Assembly: GCA_001829625.1 (NCBI GenBank)
Contig: MIBW01000081.1
Location: 177 to 57,237, forward strand
DNA length: 57,061 nucleotides
Reading direction: 5' to 3'
Source: Sulfurimonas sp. GWF2_37_8
GTDB lineage: Bacteria; Campylobacterota; Campylobacteria; Campylobacterales; Sulfurimonadaceae
This document shows, one piece after another, positions 1 to 8,359 of the stretch (positions within the stretch are counted from its first letter, which is position 1; each line of letters opens with the position of its first letter). The notes under the pieces were generated by a model that was given only the letters and a program-made list of their open reading frames with translations, was not told the DNA's origin and ran no database searches. Position numbers and translations under genes: made by a program.

Positions 1-72
1 TATAAGGATTTAGAAGCTCTTTTGCTCTTTTTGTTGCTATCTATTAACTCTTTGTCTATAGAATTTCTTTGA
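1..72 (+). CDS. C-terminal end of an upstream gene (partial)
   Basis: Frame 1 is open from the first base to a TGA at 70-72. It encodes 23 residues, a hydrophobic leucine-rich stretch (LLLFLLLSI) followed by NSLSIEFL. This could be the last membrane segment of a protein that begins outside the window. The fragment is too short to assign to a family, and a chance open frame cannot be excluded. The next gene starts 44 bp further on behind its own ribosome binding site. Confidence 0.35.
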   Translation, partial: YKDLEALLLFLLLSINSLSIEFL

Positions 73-116
73 AATATTAATAAATACCCTAATTAAGGGC
101 ATTTGGAGGAAATAAT

Positions 117-818
117 ATGGGACTTTATGATCGTGATTATGCAAGAGGGGGCTCTTTTGCTTATGAAAACACTAGCCGAAGTGACACACAAATCATCTCT
201 TTTGTAAAAGAGACGTACAAACTATTTGCTGCTTCTATGATGGCTGGTGCTGTTGGTGCTTACGTTGGTGTTCCTATGGCTGGAACTATTGCAGCCTATT
301 TTTGGCCTCTGTTTTTCTTAGAAATAGGACTTTTGATAGGTTTACATTTTGTAAAACATAAACCTGGCATCAATTTAGCCGTTATGTTTGGTTTTGTATT
401 TATGACTGGATTGATGCTTGCACCACTTCTTTCGCGTACACTCGGCATGAGCGGTGGGGCTTCTATTATTGGAAATGCTTTTGCTATGACATCTGTTGTA
501 TTTGGTGCTATGAGTTTTTACGCTATTAAGACAACAAAAGATTTTACAGGATATGGTAAACCGCTCATGATAGCTCTTTTTGTTATCATCGGTTTTTCGA
601 TTCTTAATATCTTTCTCGGCAATCCAATGCTACATGTCATCATCTCTGGAGCAGTTGTTGTTTTATTTAGTATCTTGGTTATCTACGATACTCAAAATAT
701 CATGAATGGCTCATATGAAACACCTATAGACGGAGCCATAGCACTTTATTTGGATTTTCTCAATATCTTTACGGCGCTTTTACAGCTATTTGGTATCTTT
801 GGAAACAATGAAGAATAA
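117..818 (+). CDS. Bax inhibitor-1 (BI-1/YccA) family membrane protein
   Basis: A 233-residue integral membrane protein of the BI-1/YccA family. It has a soluble N-terminus of about 35 residues followed by about seven hydrophobic segments. The family's C-terminal pattern is clear: YDTQNIMNG, then a YLDFLNIF segment near the end. Family members are proton or calcium leak channels, or modulators of membrane proteases such as FtsH (known for the family, not shown here). The ATG at 117 is preceded by GGAGGA at 105-110, a good Shine-Dalgarno. The next gene begins inside its last codons, so the two are probably co-transcribed. Confidence 0.9.
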   Translation: MGLYDRDYARGGSFAYENTSRSDTQIISFVKETYKLFAASMMAGAVGAYVGVPMAGTIAAYFWPLFFLEIGLLIGLHFVKHKPGINLAVMFGFVFMTGLMLAPLLSRTLGMSGGASIIGNAFAMTSVVFGAMSFYAIKTTKDFTGYGKPLMIALFVIIGFSILNIFLGNPMLHVIISGAVVVLFSILVIYDTQNIMNGSYETPIDGAIALYLDFLNIFTALLQLFGIFGNNEE

Positions 819-1224
819 TGCAATTTTATCACCTGAACTTTTTCGGGTGATAGATGCAAACCTCAACCGCCTCAAAGAAGGCATCCGTGTAGTTGAAGAT
901 ATCATGCGCTACCGTGACAATAATAAAGAACTCTCACTCAGACTCAAACAACTCAGACATAAAGCTCGCATAGAAGAGACATATGAGCTACTCAAAAATC
1001 GGGACAGTATCAACGATGTTCTGCGATCTAGCCTGAAAACAGAATTCAATCGTAGCGATATTACAAGTATCATCACAGCAAATTTTAAAAGAGCGCAGGA
1101 ATCATCTCGTGTTTTGGAAGAGCTTTTTAAACTACAAAACGCAAGCTACAGCGAAAATTTTAAATATATCCGTTATGAATTATATGCGCTTGAAAAAGAG
1201 ATAGTGCTTAACGAGAATAGATAA
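808..1224 (+). CDS. ThiD2-domain protein (often labelled thiamine-phosphate pyrophosphorylase)
   Basis: A protein of 138 residues if the ATG at 808 is used; an in-frame TTG at 790 would add six residues. The opening pattern RVIDANLNRLKEGIRVVEDI matches the small helical ThiD2 domain that in some bacteria is fused ahead of ThiE and has been linked to HMP-phosphate handling in thiamine synthesis. No ThiE TIM barrel follows, so calling it a thiamine-phosphate synthase would be wrong. The start overlaps the BI-1 stop (816-818), and the 3' end overlaps the convergent methyltransferase by 17 bp (1208-1224). Family match from memory; function inferred. Confidence 0.6.
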   Translation: MKNNAILSPELFRVIDANLNRLKEGIRVVEDIMRYRDNNKELSLRLKQLRHKARIEETYELLKNRDSINDVLRSSLKTEFNRSDITSIITANFKRAQESSRVLEELFKLQNASYSENFKYIRYELYALEKEIVLNENR

Positions 1225-1894
1225 ACGCAACCTCAAACTCTAAGTAGTTTAGAGGGTATTCACGCATCAATTTTTTCGTCGCTTTATAATCAAGCGCTCT
1301 TCGTGAAGCACTCACTCCACTTTGCTTGATATATCGGAACATCTCTCTTGTGGACTCAAATTCTAGCTTGTATTGCACAACTTCAAACTCTGCGTCAAAA
1401 TACTTTTTTTGCAGTTCATCTATAGACTCTTTTGAGCGAAGCAAAGGCTCAAGCGATGCCGTTGCGTTTAGAGTTGTAAAAGTACCTGCGGTAAAGATTG
1501 CAAAAGCTACGGGTGCAGCTAATTTTTTTATATTTTCAAATACCATCTCCAAATTCTCTGCCCACTGCAGTGCTGAAGCAGAAAATACATACTCATAACT
1601 ATCTGCTTGAAGGAGATCAAAAAGATTTTGATCGTTAAAATCTCCATACACTGCTTCTATCAGACTAGATTTTGGATGTAGCTCCAACATTCCTTGGGCA
1701 AAGTCTATTCCTTTAAAAAAGTCATATTTCCAGGTGATATTTTTACAAAGGGCTCCATTGCCGCAACCAAGATCCAAAATCTTTTTTGGCGTACCTTTGA
1801 CATACGAAAGAAGTTTGGCCGCCACTTGATTTTGGATGACATTGTAAACGCCATAATGATTTGCATACTTTGAAAACTCTGCGTTTACTCTCAT
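1208..1894 (-). CDS. bioC: SAM-dependent methyltransferase, BioC-like
   Basis: A class I methyltransferase of 228 residues from the ATG at 1894. SAM-binding motif I (ILDLGCGNG) lies at about residues 39-47, with an acidic residue in GIDFAQGML after strand 2. The N-terminal FSKYANHYGVYNVIQ segment resembles BioC, which methylates malonyl-ACP to begin biotin synthesis. The start is chosen because its ATG overlaps the znuB stop as ATGA (1891-1894), a coupling signature; an in-frame start 45 bp upstream lies inside znuB. Its place at the end of a zinc-transport operon does not suggest biotin, so a different small-molecule substrate remains possible. Confidence 0.6.
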   Translation of the reverse strand: MRVNAEFSKYANHYGVYNVIQNQVAAKLLSYVKGTPKKILDLGCGNGALCKNITWKYDFFKGIDFAQGMLELHPKSSLIEAVYGDFNDQNLFDLLQADSYEYVFSASALQWAENLEMVFENIKKLAAPVAFAIFTAGTFTTLNATASLEPLLRSKESIDELQKKYFDAEFEVVQYKLEFESTREMFRYIKQSGVSASRRALDYKATKKLMREYPLNYLEFEVAFIYSR

Positions 1895-2688
1895 TTTTTG
1901 TTCGCTATAAGGGATATGATAAAAAAAGATAATACACATAAGACGATAGTAGCGCCCGAAGGAAGAGAGAAATAAAATGAGAGAGTCATCCCACTTATGA
2001 CGCTCAAAAGCGCAAACGCAACAGAGAGAAACATCGTATTTAAAAAACCCACTCTATACTGAAGCGCAGCCACCGTAGGGATGACCATCAGTGCGCCAAT
2101 AAGTAAACTCCCAACAATTCTAATAGAAAGTGCGATAATAATGGCAACAACCGTCACAAGCAAAAAGTTCAGAAATTGTACTTTTATTCCGCTTGTTTTG
2201 GCAACTTCTTCATCATACGCGATAAAATAGAGCTCTTTTGCAAACGCAAGCAATAAAACCAATGCCACTGTTCCAAAAAATAAAATCGTAAAAACATCTT
2301 CATTACTTACTGCCAATATAGAGCCAAAAAGGTAAGAAAAAAGTGAGTTATTAAACGCGCCGCCCAAAGAGACAATAATGACCGCTATTGCAAGCGAACC
2401 TGAGAGAAGTATCGCCAAGATGGCATCCGAATAGAGCGAAAAGGAACTTCTGAGATATTCAATAAGCCATGCAGACAAAATCGCAACAAGAACAGCGATC
2501 CACAAAGGATTAAAACCTGCGACCAGTCCCACTGCAACACCGACTAAAGCTGAGTGTGCAAGTGTCTCGCTTATCATGGAGTAGCGTTTAAGCACAACAA
2601 AAGTTCCGCTGATAGAAGCTAAAAGGGCTATAAGCATACCTGCAATCAAAGCTCTTTGCATAAATTCGTACTCTAACATTTCCAACAT
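1891..2688 (-). CDS. znuB: Zinc ABC transporter permease ZnuB
   Basis: A 265-residue ABC-3 family permease with about eight hydrophobic segments. SISGTFVVLKRYSMISETLAHS near the N-terminus and GSLLIGALMVIPTVAA in the second half are typical of ZnuB/MntB-type metal permeases. It would form the inner-membrane channel for zinc delivered by ZnuA and driven by ZnuC. The start at 2688 sits 9 bp after znuC, with GGAAATAGG just upstream. The stop overlaps the start of the next gene. The metal (zinc rather than manganese) is inferred from the His-rich partner proteins. Confidence 0.9.
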   Translation of the reverse strand: MLEMLEYEFMQRALIAGMLIALLASISGTFVVLKRYSMISETLAHSALVGVAVGLVAGFNPLWIAVLVAILSAWLIEYLRSSFSLYSDAILAILLSGSLAIAVIIVSLGGAFNNSLFSYLFGSILAVSNEDVFTILFFGTVALVLLLAFAKELYFIAYDEEVAKTSGIKVQFLNFLLVTVVAIIIALSIRIVGSLLIGALMVIPTVAALQYRVGFLNTMFLSVAFALLSVISGMTLSFYFSLPSGATIVLCVLSFFIISLIANKK

Positions 2689-2697
2689 CCCTATTTC

Positions 2698-3462
2698 CTA
2701 ATGCTCATGTTTGTGATTGTGAATAAGATGCGCTTCTATGCCATAAAGTGTACTCATCTCTTCGCAACTTAAAGCTTCTTTTGGGTTATTACAGACGATA
2801 GCTTTTTGATTTATAGTAAAAAGTCGTCCGATATCATCGGCGATAACACCTATATCATGGGTAATAAAAACGATAGTTATCTTCTCTTCTTTATTGAGTT
2901 TTGCCAAAAGTGCATAAAAATTTCTTTGCGAAACTATATCAACTCCCGTATTTGGTTCATCCAAAATGAGTATCTCAGGCTTCGAAGCAAGTGCTCGAGC
3001 GATCATAACGCGCTGACGTTGCCCACCTGAAAGTGTTCCTACCATCTTATTTTTAAGATCCAAGATATCCATCTTAGTCATAGCGTCATTTACAGCCACT
3101 TTATCTTCTTTGCTCAAAAAAGAAAAAAGGCTTCTTTGCGCCGTTCGTCCCATATTCACAATATCCGAAACTGTTGCAGGAAAATTAGCATCTACTAAAG
3201 AGGCCCGCTGTGGTACGTATCCTATTTTATGCCAAGATTTAAAATTTGAGAGTTTTTTACCAAAGAGCTTGATATTTCCTTCACTTGGAGACTCAAGTCC
3301 AAGCAGCATCCGAATAAGTGTCGTTTTTCCGCCGCCGTTGGGACCAATAATCGCAACATATTCACCGCTAAAAATCTCAAGCGAGATATGTAAGAGTATT
3401 TTTTGTCCTCTTACGCTAAAGCTAAGATTTTTTACATCAAAAATAGGAATCTTAAATTTCAT
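2698..3462 (-). CDS. znuC: Zinc ABC transporter ATP-binding protein ZnuC
   Basis: An ABC ATPase with Walker A (GPNGGGKTT), signature LSGGQRQR, Walker B ILILDEP and an H-loop histidine in FITHD, in the usual order. The ATG at 3462 overlaps the znuA stop as ATGA and gives 254 residues; a GTG at 3468 would add two. The C-terminus is histidine-rich (HLIHNHKHEH), as in many ZnuC proteins, and could bind zinc. It sits between znuA and znuB and completes the uptake system. Confidence 0.92.
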   Translation of the reverse strand: MKFKIPIFDVKNLSFSVRGQKILLHISLEIFSGEYVAIIGPNGGGKTTLIRMLLGLESPSEGNIKLFGKKLSNFKSWHKIGYVPQRASLVDANFPATVSDIVNMGRTAQRSLFSFLSKEDKVAVNDAMTKMDILDLKNKMVGTLSGGQRQRVMIARALASKPEILILDEPNTGVDIVSQRNFYALLAKLNKEEKITIVFITHDIGVIADDIGRLFTINQKAIVCNNPKEALSCEEMSTLYGIEAHLIHNHKHEH

Positions 3463-4397
3463 TTGCACATAAGCGCTTTAGAGATTTTGTCTAAATTTTG
3501 TCGCATGATATCTTCATAACTTAGATTTCGCGCAGCTTCATCGGCTGTGATATTACCCAAAGGCTGAAGTACATCTACACTTGCATTTGTCTCATACGAT
3601 ATACTTTTTATCGCCTTGTCACTTACAAAATTTTCAAAAAAGATAGTTGTTGTTCCCTCTTCTTTGATATGTTCTATTAGTTTTGCCATATTTTTTGGAC
3701 TCGGCTGTGCTTCTGGAGATAAACCGCTGAGTGCTTCTACGTGAAACCCATAGCGTTTGGAGAGATAAGAAAAAGCATTATGATTGACAATAATGGTCTC
3801 TAGCACACACTCTTTAAGTTTGCTTGCATAAACTTCATCAAGCTTGAGAAGCATTTGCAAATAAACTTCTTTATTTTTTGTATAAAATGTTGCGTTTTGT
3901 GGAGATAGTTTGATTAGCTCATGCGTAATCACTTCTGTTGCTTTCGCCATATTTTGCAAATCAAGCCAATAATGCGGGTCGGTCGCAACATGAGCACAAT
4001 GCTCATTATGATCTGTATTGTGCTCATGAGACGCTTGAGAATCAAGCTCTCTAAGTGTCACATGTTCACTCATATCAAGGGATTTTCCTTTAAATACAAA
4101 ACCCTCTATCCATGGTTCAAGTCCTGCTCCGCTATAAAATATCAGATCACTTTGTTCTAAAGAAGCAAGCAATTTTGGTGTCGGTTCAAAACTGTGAACA
4201 TCTACGCCAAAAGGTAAAATATTTGTTATTTGAACACTTTCAGCAGCGATATGTTTAGCGATATCATACAGAGCAAAACTACTTGTAGCGACCTGTGGCT
4301 TTTGGCTTTTTGGTTCTTTTTCTTGACTTATAAAGAGTAGTATCATGAGTAATCCAAACGCAGCAAGTACCAAAACTATCTTTTTAAAGTGTTTCAT
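3459..4397 (-). CDS. znuA: Zinc ABC transporter substrate-binding protein ZnuA
   Basis: A 312-residue periplasmic binding protein of the cluster A-I metal-binding family. An N-terminal hydrophobic segment (about residues 7-23) serves as signal or anchor; no lipobox cysteine is seen. Ligand-type histidines occur in GVDVHSFEPTP and VNHNAFSYL. A charged His-rich loop at about residues 123-142 (SHEHNTDHNEHCAH, then DPHYW) is typical of zinc-specific members. It is the first gene of znuA-znuC-znuB, transcribed away from secG, with a TATAAT on the minus strand at 4420-4425. A Zur-type operator was looked for but not convincingly found. Confidence 0.93.
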   Translation of the reverse strand: MKHFKKIVLVLAAFGLLMILLFISQEKEPKSQKPQVATSSFALYDIAKHIAAESVQITNILPFGVDVHSFEPTPKLLASLEQSDLIFYSGAGLEPWIEGFVFKGKSLDMSEHVTLRELDSQASHEHNTDHNEHCAHVATDPHYWLDLQNMAKATEVITHELIKLSPQNATFYTKNKEVYLQMLLKLDEVYASKLKECVLETIIVNHNAFSYLSKRYGFHVEALSGLSPEAQPSPKNMAKLIEHIKEEGTTTIFFENFVSDKAIKSISYETNASVDVLQPLGNITADEAARNLSYEDIMRQNLDKISKALMCK

Positions 4398-4419
4398 AAA
4401 ATCCTCAAATTTTTTCGAA

Positions 4420-4425
4420 ATTATA
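4420..4425 (-). promoter_or_regulatory. -10 element of the znuACB operon
   Basis: The minus strand reads TATAAT here, 23 bp before the znuA start. No clear TTGACA -35 is present, which is usual for Campylobacterota housekeeping promoters. It is divergent from the secG -10 element at 4455-4460, so the two promoters lie nearly back to back. Confidence 0.5.
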
Positions 4426-4454
4426 CCCTATTTTGTAATACAGTATTTTTTAGA

Positions 4455-4460
4455 TATAAT
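4455..4460 (+). promoter_or_regulatory. -10 element for secG-frr-pyrE
   Basis: TATAAT lies 30 bp before the secG ATG, with an AT-rich upstream stretch (ATTTTTTAGA) in place of a -35 box. It is divergent from the znuA promoter. Confidence 0.55.
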
Positions 4461-4490
4461 TCGCCACTTTATACATTCAGGAATAAATAT

Positions 4491-4817
4491 ATGACAACTA
4501 GTTTTTTACTTATTGTTCAAATAGTTTTGGTAGTGCTTATTACCATTGCTGTACTATTACAAAAAAGCTCAAGCATCGGTCTTGGCGCATACAGTGGCTC
4601 AAACGAGTCTGTATTTGGTGCAAAAGGACCAAATAGTTTCTTGGCAAAGGCTACTTTTACTATAGGATTTTTGTTTATTGTTAACACAATCACTTTAGGG
4701 TATATGTACTCTCAAGATGCTCAATCTTCAGTAGTAGATGATATGGTAGAGACAACTCAAGTTGAAGCTCCACTCTCTCCAATAGCTCCAGCACAAGAAG
4801 AAAACACTACAAAATAG
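4491..4817 (+). CDS. secG: Preprotein translocase subunit SecG
   Basis: A 108-residue protein with two membrane segments (about residues 4-24 and 52-72). The connecting loop carries the SecG pattern LLQKSSSIGLGAYSGS...FGAKGPNSFLAKAT. SecG joins SecY and SecE in the inner-membrane translocon. The ATG at 4491 is chosen because homology begins there; an in-frame start at 4389 would run through the promoter region. An acidic, Pro-rich tail of about 30 residues follows the second membrane helix. The order secG-frr-pyrE is conserved in related bacteria. Confidence 0.93.
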   Translation: MTTSFLLIVQIVLVVLITIAVLLQKSSSIGLGAYSGSNESVFGAKGPNSFLAKATFTIGFLFIVNTITLGYMYSQDAQSSVVDDMVETTQVEAPLSPIAPAQEENTTK

Positions 4818-4836
4818 TTGCATCTTTTGCAACTAT
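4814..4836 (+). terminator. Stem-loop overlapping the secG stop codon
   Basis: A perfect 9-bp inverted repeat (ATAGTTGCA / TGCAACTAT) with a 5-nt loop that includes the TAG stop. No T-run follows, so it is more likely an mRNA-stabilising or partial-termination hairpin than a strong terminator. Confidence 0.45.
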
Positions 4837-4924
4837 ACCCTTCCTAAAAAACCTCTTTTACTCACGCTTAAATTTTTCTGGCTACAATTATGCAATTATT
4901 TTTTACAATACCTAAGGAAACCCT

Positions 4925-5482
4925 ATGCTAAACGAAATATACAGCGAATGTGAAAAAAAGATGCAAGGCAGCGTCAATCACATGCTAAGAGATTTTAAAA
5001 CACTCCGAACAGGAAAGGTTATGATATCTGTTTTAGACAATATTAAAATTGACTACTATGGAACAATGACGGCTCTTGATCAGGTTGGTTCTGTAATCGC
5101 TACAGATGCTACGACTATCGTAATCAACCCTTGGGAAAAAAATCTTTTAAATGCTATCGACGGCGCTATCCAAAGAGCAAACATCGGAGTCAATCCAAAC
5201 AACGATGGAGTTCAAATCAAGCTCTTTTTCCCACCAATGACAGTTGAACAACGCAAAGAGTCTGTAAAACAGATGAAAGGTATGGGCGAGGATGCGAAAG
5301 TTTCTGTAAGAAATGATAGAAAAAACGCGAACGATAAAATCAAAAGAATGGAAAAAGACAAAGAAATCACTGTGGACGAATCAAAAGTGGCACAGGAAGC
5401 TATCCAAAAAATCACTGATAAATATGCAGCAAATATCGAGCAAATCTTAAAAGACAAAGAAGTAGAAATACTCAAGGTTTAA
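4925..5482 (+). CDS. frr: Ribosome recycling factor
   Basis: 185 residues, the standard length. The typical RRF start (MxxALxxLRTG-type, here [12 protein letters not shown]), the [18 protein letters not shown] segment and [28 protein letters not shown] are all present. With EF-G it splits post-termination ribosomes. It starts 107 bp after secG with AAGGAAACCC before the ATG, and is followed 24 bp later by pyrE. A TACAATTATG element near 4875 could be its own -10. Confidence 0.96.
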   Translation: MLNEIYSECEKKMQGSVNHMLRDFKTLRTGKVMISVLDNIKIDYYGTMTALDQVGSVIATDATTIVINPWEKNLLNAIDGAIQRANIGVNPNNDGVQIKLFFPPMTVEQRKESVKQMKGMGEDAKVSVRNDRKNANDKIKRMEKDKEITVDESKVAQEAIQKITDKYAANIEQILKDKEVEILKV

Positions 5483-5506
5483 AATATTTCACAATCAGGA
5501 ACTCTT

Positions 5507-6115
5507 ATGAATGTTAAAAAAATATATATGGATGCTGATGCACTCTTAGAAGGGCATTTCAAATTAAGCAGTGGCAATCACTCCCAGTATTATCTCCAAT
5601 CTGCAAAAGTTTTGGAAGATCCTAAAACAGCCAAACTTTTAGCAGATGCCCTTGCAAAACAGATACAAGCAAGTGGCTTAGAGATAGACACGGTTTGTGC
5701 TCCCGCTCTTGGTGGTCTTATCGCAGGTTTCGCTCTTGCACAGGCTCTTGATGTACGTTCTATCTTTGCTGAGAGAGTTGGTGGCATAATGAGTATCCGC
5801 CGTGGATTTGAGATAAAAAAAGGTGAAAAAGTGCTCATGTGCGAAGATATCATCACAACAGGCGGCTCGTGCATGGAAGCTGCAGCAGTTGTGCAAAGTC
5901 TCGGAGGAGAGATAGTTGGTGTAGCTGCTCTTGCAAACCGCGGTTTTTGTAAACGAGAAGGAAGCGATGTACAAACGCAGCCTAATTGTAAACTGCCTCA
6001 AGATATCCCATTTTTTGCTCTTGAAGATTTTACATTTGAAATCTATGAGCCGGAGAACTGTCCTCTTTGTAAAGACGGTAGCGAAGCTATCAAACCTGGT
6101 TCAAGAGGTAATTAA
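5507..6115 (+). CDS. pyrE: Orotate phosphoribosyltransferase
   Basis: A 202-residue type I phosphoribosyltransferase that makes OMP from orotate and PRPP in pyrimidine synthesis. The PRPP-binding motif [13 protein letters not shown] lies at residues 109-121 and [11 protein letters not shown] near the N-terminus. The C-terminal about 40 residues contain C-x2-C-like cysteines (ENCPLCKDG), a small extension also seen in related bacteria. It forms an operon with frr; a second pyrimidine gene, pyrG, lies 2.2 kb away. Confidence 0.95.
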   Translation: MNVKKIYMDADALLEGHFKLSSGNHSQYYLQSAKVLEDPKTAKLLADALAKQIQASGLEIDTVCAPALGGLIAGFALAQALDVRSIFAERVGGIMSIRRGFEIKKGEKVLMCEDIITTGGSCMEAAAVVQSLGGEIVGVAALANRGFCKREGSDVQTQPNCKLPQDIPFFALEDFTFEIYEPENCPLCKDGSEAIKPGSRGN

Positions 6116-6227
6116 AAACTACTTTATAGTCCCTTAAAAGGAACTCATCCCTTTTACTTCACCAGGGCTGCTATGCCCACTAAAACTTTGTCTCTTTTAA
6201 GACAAAAAAGGAAGAAAATATACTAAA

Positions 6228-6548
6228 ATGCAAAATATAACAGATTTTAAAGTAGATATCAAACACCTGCAAAAGGTGCACAGAACCATCAGAAAAGCGG
6301 GCAATATTTTTCCCAATGAGACGGAACTTGTTAGCACCTTAGAAAAAGAGATTATTAAAGCGCAAGACGATAATTCGCTCAATCTCTATTATTCTATGGC
6401 GCAGTACCTCAAACAAAGACTCAAAGAACTTCGAGAGCATCTTGCAGTACCGCAACAAGGGGTTGATGAAGCATATGAAGATTTGACTTGGAGTATCAGC
6501 TACCTGCAGTGGCTTGTTGCAGAAAACAAAGAGATAAGCGAAAAATAG
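6228..6548 (+). CDS. Hypothetical protein, 106 aa
   Basis: Not recognised. It is a soluble, charged, helix-rich protein without signal peptide or membrane segment, with repeated hydrophobic/charged heptad-like stretches (IKHLQKVHRTIRKAG; YYSMAQYLKQRLKELREHL). A TATACT lies only 10 bp before the ATG and AAGGAAG lies 13 bp upstream, so the start is slightly uncertain. It stands alone 112 bp after pyrE. Its end is part of a perfect 11-bp inverted repeat shared with the convergent antiporter gene. It is likely real, as it is fully open, has ordinary codon use and fits the space. Confidence 0.7.
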   Translation: MQNITDFKVDIKHLQKVHRTIRKAGNIFPNETELVSTLEKEIIKAQDDNSLNLYYSMAQYLKQRLKELREHLAVPQQGVDEAYEDLTWSISYLQWLVAENKEISEK

Positions 6549-6563
6549 ACTCTTCGCTTATCT
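6532..6563. terminator. Bidirectional terminator between convergent genes
   Basis: AGATAAGCGAA (6532-6542) is repeated inverted and perfect as TTCGCTTATCT (6553-6563) around a 10-nt spacer. Both stop codons (TAG at 6546-6548 and the antiporter stop at 6558) lie in or next to it, so it can fold in transcripts from either side. No long U-tract is present. Confidence 0.6.
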
Positions 6564-8180
6564 GTAGTGTAACTGACAGGTCATCATCCTCTCTACCAGC
6601 ACCCTTGCAACCTCAACTTTTCCATCGACAATCGTTGTAATCCCCAAATCTTTTAACTCTTCTTTTTCTTCTAAGGAGATAACTTTTACGATAAGATTTA
6701 CATCTTTGCTATGTTTTAAAATAGCTTCGCAAATAAGTCTTTTTTTCTCCATATTGTCAAGCGTAACAATGATAGCCGCTGCGTTTTCTAGATACAACGC
6801 TTCAAGAATAGAAAGTTTCGAGGCATCTCCAAGGTAGGCCTCTATACCATCCTCAAGAGCTTCACTCACATGTTTATGTGAATTATCTACTACCACATAA
6901 GGCGCATCTATCTCTTCCAAGTGTTTTGTTACAAATTTTCCGACAACACTGTAGCCGCAAACAATAACATGATCCCTGCGTTTAGCAAGGGGCGTCATAT
7001 CTGTAGCAAAATCTTTTTCTTTAATAAGTGCATCCACGGCTACGTTTATCCTTGTGATGAAAAATGGTGTGAGCACCATAGAAAAAATAACAATAAGCAC
7101 AAGTAAAGACGCAAGCTCTTCATCCAGAAGTCCGCCTGCTCCTGCAACCGCAAAGATAACAAAAGAAAATTCTCCCACTTGAGATAAAGAAAGTGCTGTT
7201 TTTAGGGCTACAGACGAGGAAGAGGAGAAACGCAGAAGCACAAACATTATTGCTGTTTTTAGCACAAGGATAATCGCAAATAATCCCACTATTAAAAAGA
7301 TATTGTCCATAAAAAACGTAACATCAATTTTCATCCCTACAGTTACAAAAAAAGTTCCTAAAAGAATATCTTTAAAAGGCGAGATATCCACTTCAACTTT
7401 GTGGTGGTACTTCGTCTCTGCAATAATCATACCTGCGACAAATGCACCCAAAGAGTAGGTAAATCCCATGTAATGAGCAAGTAAAGATGCGGAAACCACA
7501 ATAAAAAGAACAGAACCCATAAAAAGCTCATCAAGCTCAGAAGAAGCAGAGAAGTGCAGAAGCCAAGTCATAACTTTTTTACCAACAACAAAAAGAAGCC
7601 CTATCACTACAACAGCACTCATAAAGGTATGGCTCAAGATATCTACAAGACTCTGTTCGCCATCACTCATCAAAAAGCTGATAAGAATGAGTATTGGAAT
7701 GACAGCGATGTCCTGAAAGATCAAAATACCCGTTGCTCTTTGTCCGTAGGGTGTATAAATCTCTTTTGTACTTTTGAGATAACTCAGTACCACCGCCGTA
7801 GAAGAGAGTCCAAACGCAAGGGAGATGATGATGGCTGATTTTTCATCCAAATCAAAAACATAATGCCCGATAAGATACGCAACTACTGCTGTAAAACCTA
7901 CCTGCATAACTCCATTGCCAAAAATCTCTTTTCGCATGGTATTCATCTTTGCCAAAGATATTTCAAGCCCAATAGTAAACATCAAAAAAACGATACCAAA
8001 CTCACCAATCATCTCCAATGTATGCGAATGTGTCGCCTCTCTCAAACTAAACGCATAGACGATAATTGTACCCGTTAAAATATATCCTATGATTTGTGAT
8101 ACTCCGAATTTTTTAAGAAAAATATTGAGTATGATAGAGATTCCAAGGGCAATAATGACGTAAAGAAGTGCGTTTTCCAT
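6558..8180 (-). CDS. Monovalent cation:proton antiporter (CPA2/KefB type) with TrkA-N domain
   Basis: 540 residues from the ATG at 8180. About 12 hydrophobic segments form the Na+/H+ exchanger-type fold (ALGISIILN...GYILTGTIIVY; GEFGIVFLMFTIGLEIS), then a C-terminal nucleotide-binding RCK/TrkA-N domain from about residue 400 (HVIVCGYSVVGKFVTKHL; VVVDNSHKHV). Related proteins exchange K+ or Na+ for H+ and are gated by NAD(H) or glutathione adducts. No separate KefF/KefG ancillary protein is next to it, so ion and regulation are open. The start is supported by AGGAAAAA eight bases upstream. Confidence 0.88.
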   Translation of the reverse strand: MENALLYVIIALGISIILNIFLKKFGVSQIIGYILTGTIIVYAFSLREATHSHTLEMIGEFGIVFLMFTIGLEISLAKMNTMRKEIFGNGVMQVGFTAVVAYLIGHYVFDLDEKSAIIISLAFGLSSTAVVLSYLKSTKEIYTPYGQRATGILIFQDIAVIPILILISFLMSDGEQSLVDILSHTFMSAVVVIGLLFVVGKKVMTWLLHFSASSELDELFMGSVLFIVVSASLLAHYMGFTYSLGAFVAGMIIAETKYHHKVEVDISPFKDILLGTFFVTVGMKIDVTFFMDNIFLIVGLFAIILVLKTAIMFVLLRFSSSSSVALKTALSLSQVGEFSFVIFAVAGAGGLLDEELASLLVLIVIFSMVLTPFFITRINVAVDALIKEKDFATDMTPLAKRRDHVIVCGYSVVGKFVTKHLEEIDAPYVVVDNSHKHVSEALEDGIEAYLGDASKLSILEALYLENAAAIIVTLDNMEKKRLICEAILKHSKDVNLIVKVISLEEKEELKDLGITTIVDGKVEVARVLVERMMTCQLHYR

Positions 8181-8318
8181 TTTCCATTTTTCCTGTTTTG
8201 ATACAAAAGTATATCGCAACAAGCTTATAGACCTCTCTTGCCTGTTTTTCTTATAATTTGCCGCCTTCTTACGCAGAAAAGGAACTCTCTTCTATAGAGA
8301 CTTTAAGAGATTTTAGAA

Positions 8319-8324
8319 TATAAT
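8319..8324 (+). promoter_or_regulatory. -10 element for pyrG
   Basis: TATAAT lies 36 bp before the pyrG ATG. A second TATAAT occurs at 8252-8257, so two start sites are possible. Short inverted repeats around 8286-8310 (CTCTTCTATAGAG) lie between them. Confidence 0.5.
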
Positions 8325-8359
8325 CCGCGATTAATAACTAATTTTATGGAGTGTGAGAT

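Noticed and set aside
1326-1598. Plus-strand frame of 90 codons
   Set aside because: It lies entirely opposite the methyltransferase gene, has no ribosome site and no recognisable motif; a shadow of the real gene.
4431-4445. Zur/Fur operator between znuA and secG
   Set aside because: Only a short AATACAGTATT palindrome is present; it does not match the longer Zur-type palindromes I know.
4389-4490. Longer start for secG
   Set aside because: It would translate through the TATAAT promoter at 4455; homology begins at 4491.
6116-6227. Small RNA gene between pyrE and the hypothetical protein
   Set aside because: Several short stems (GGGC/GCCC, TTTGTCT/AGACAAA) but no promoter plus terminator arrangement that convinces.
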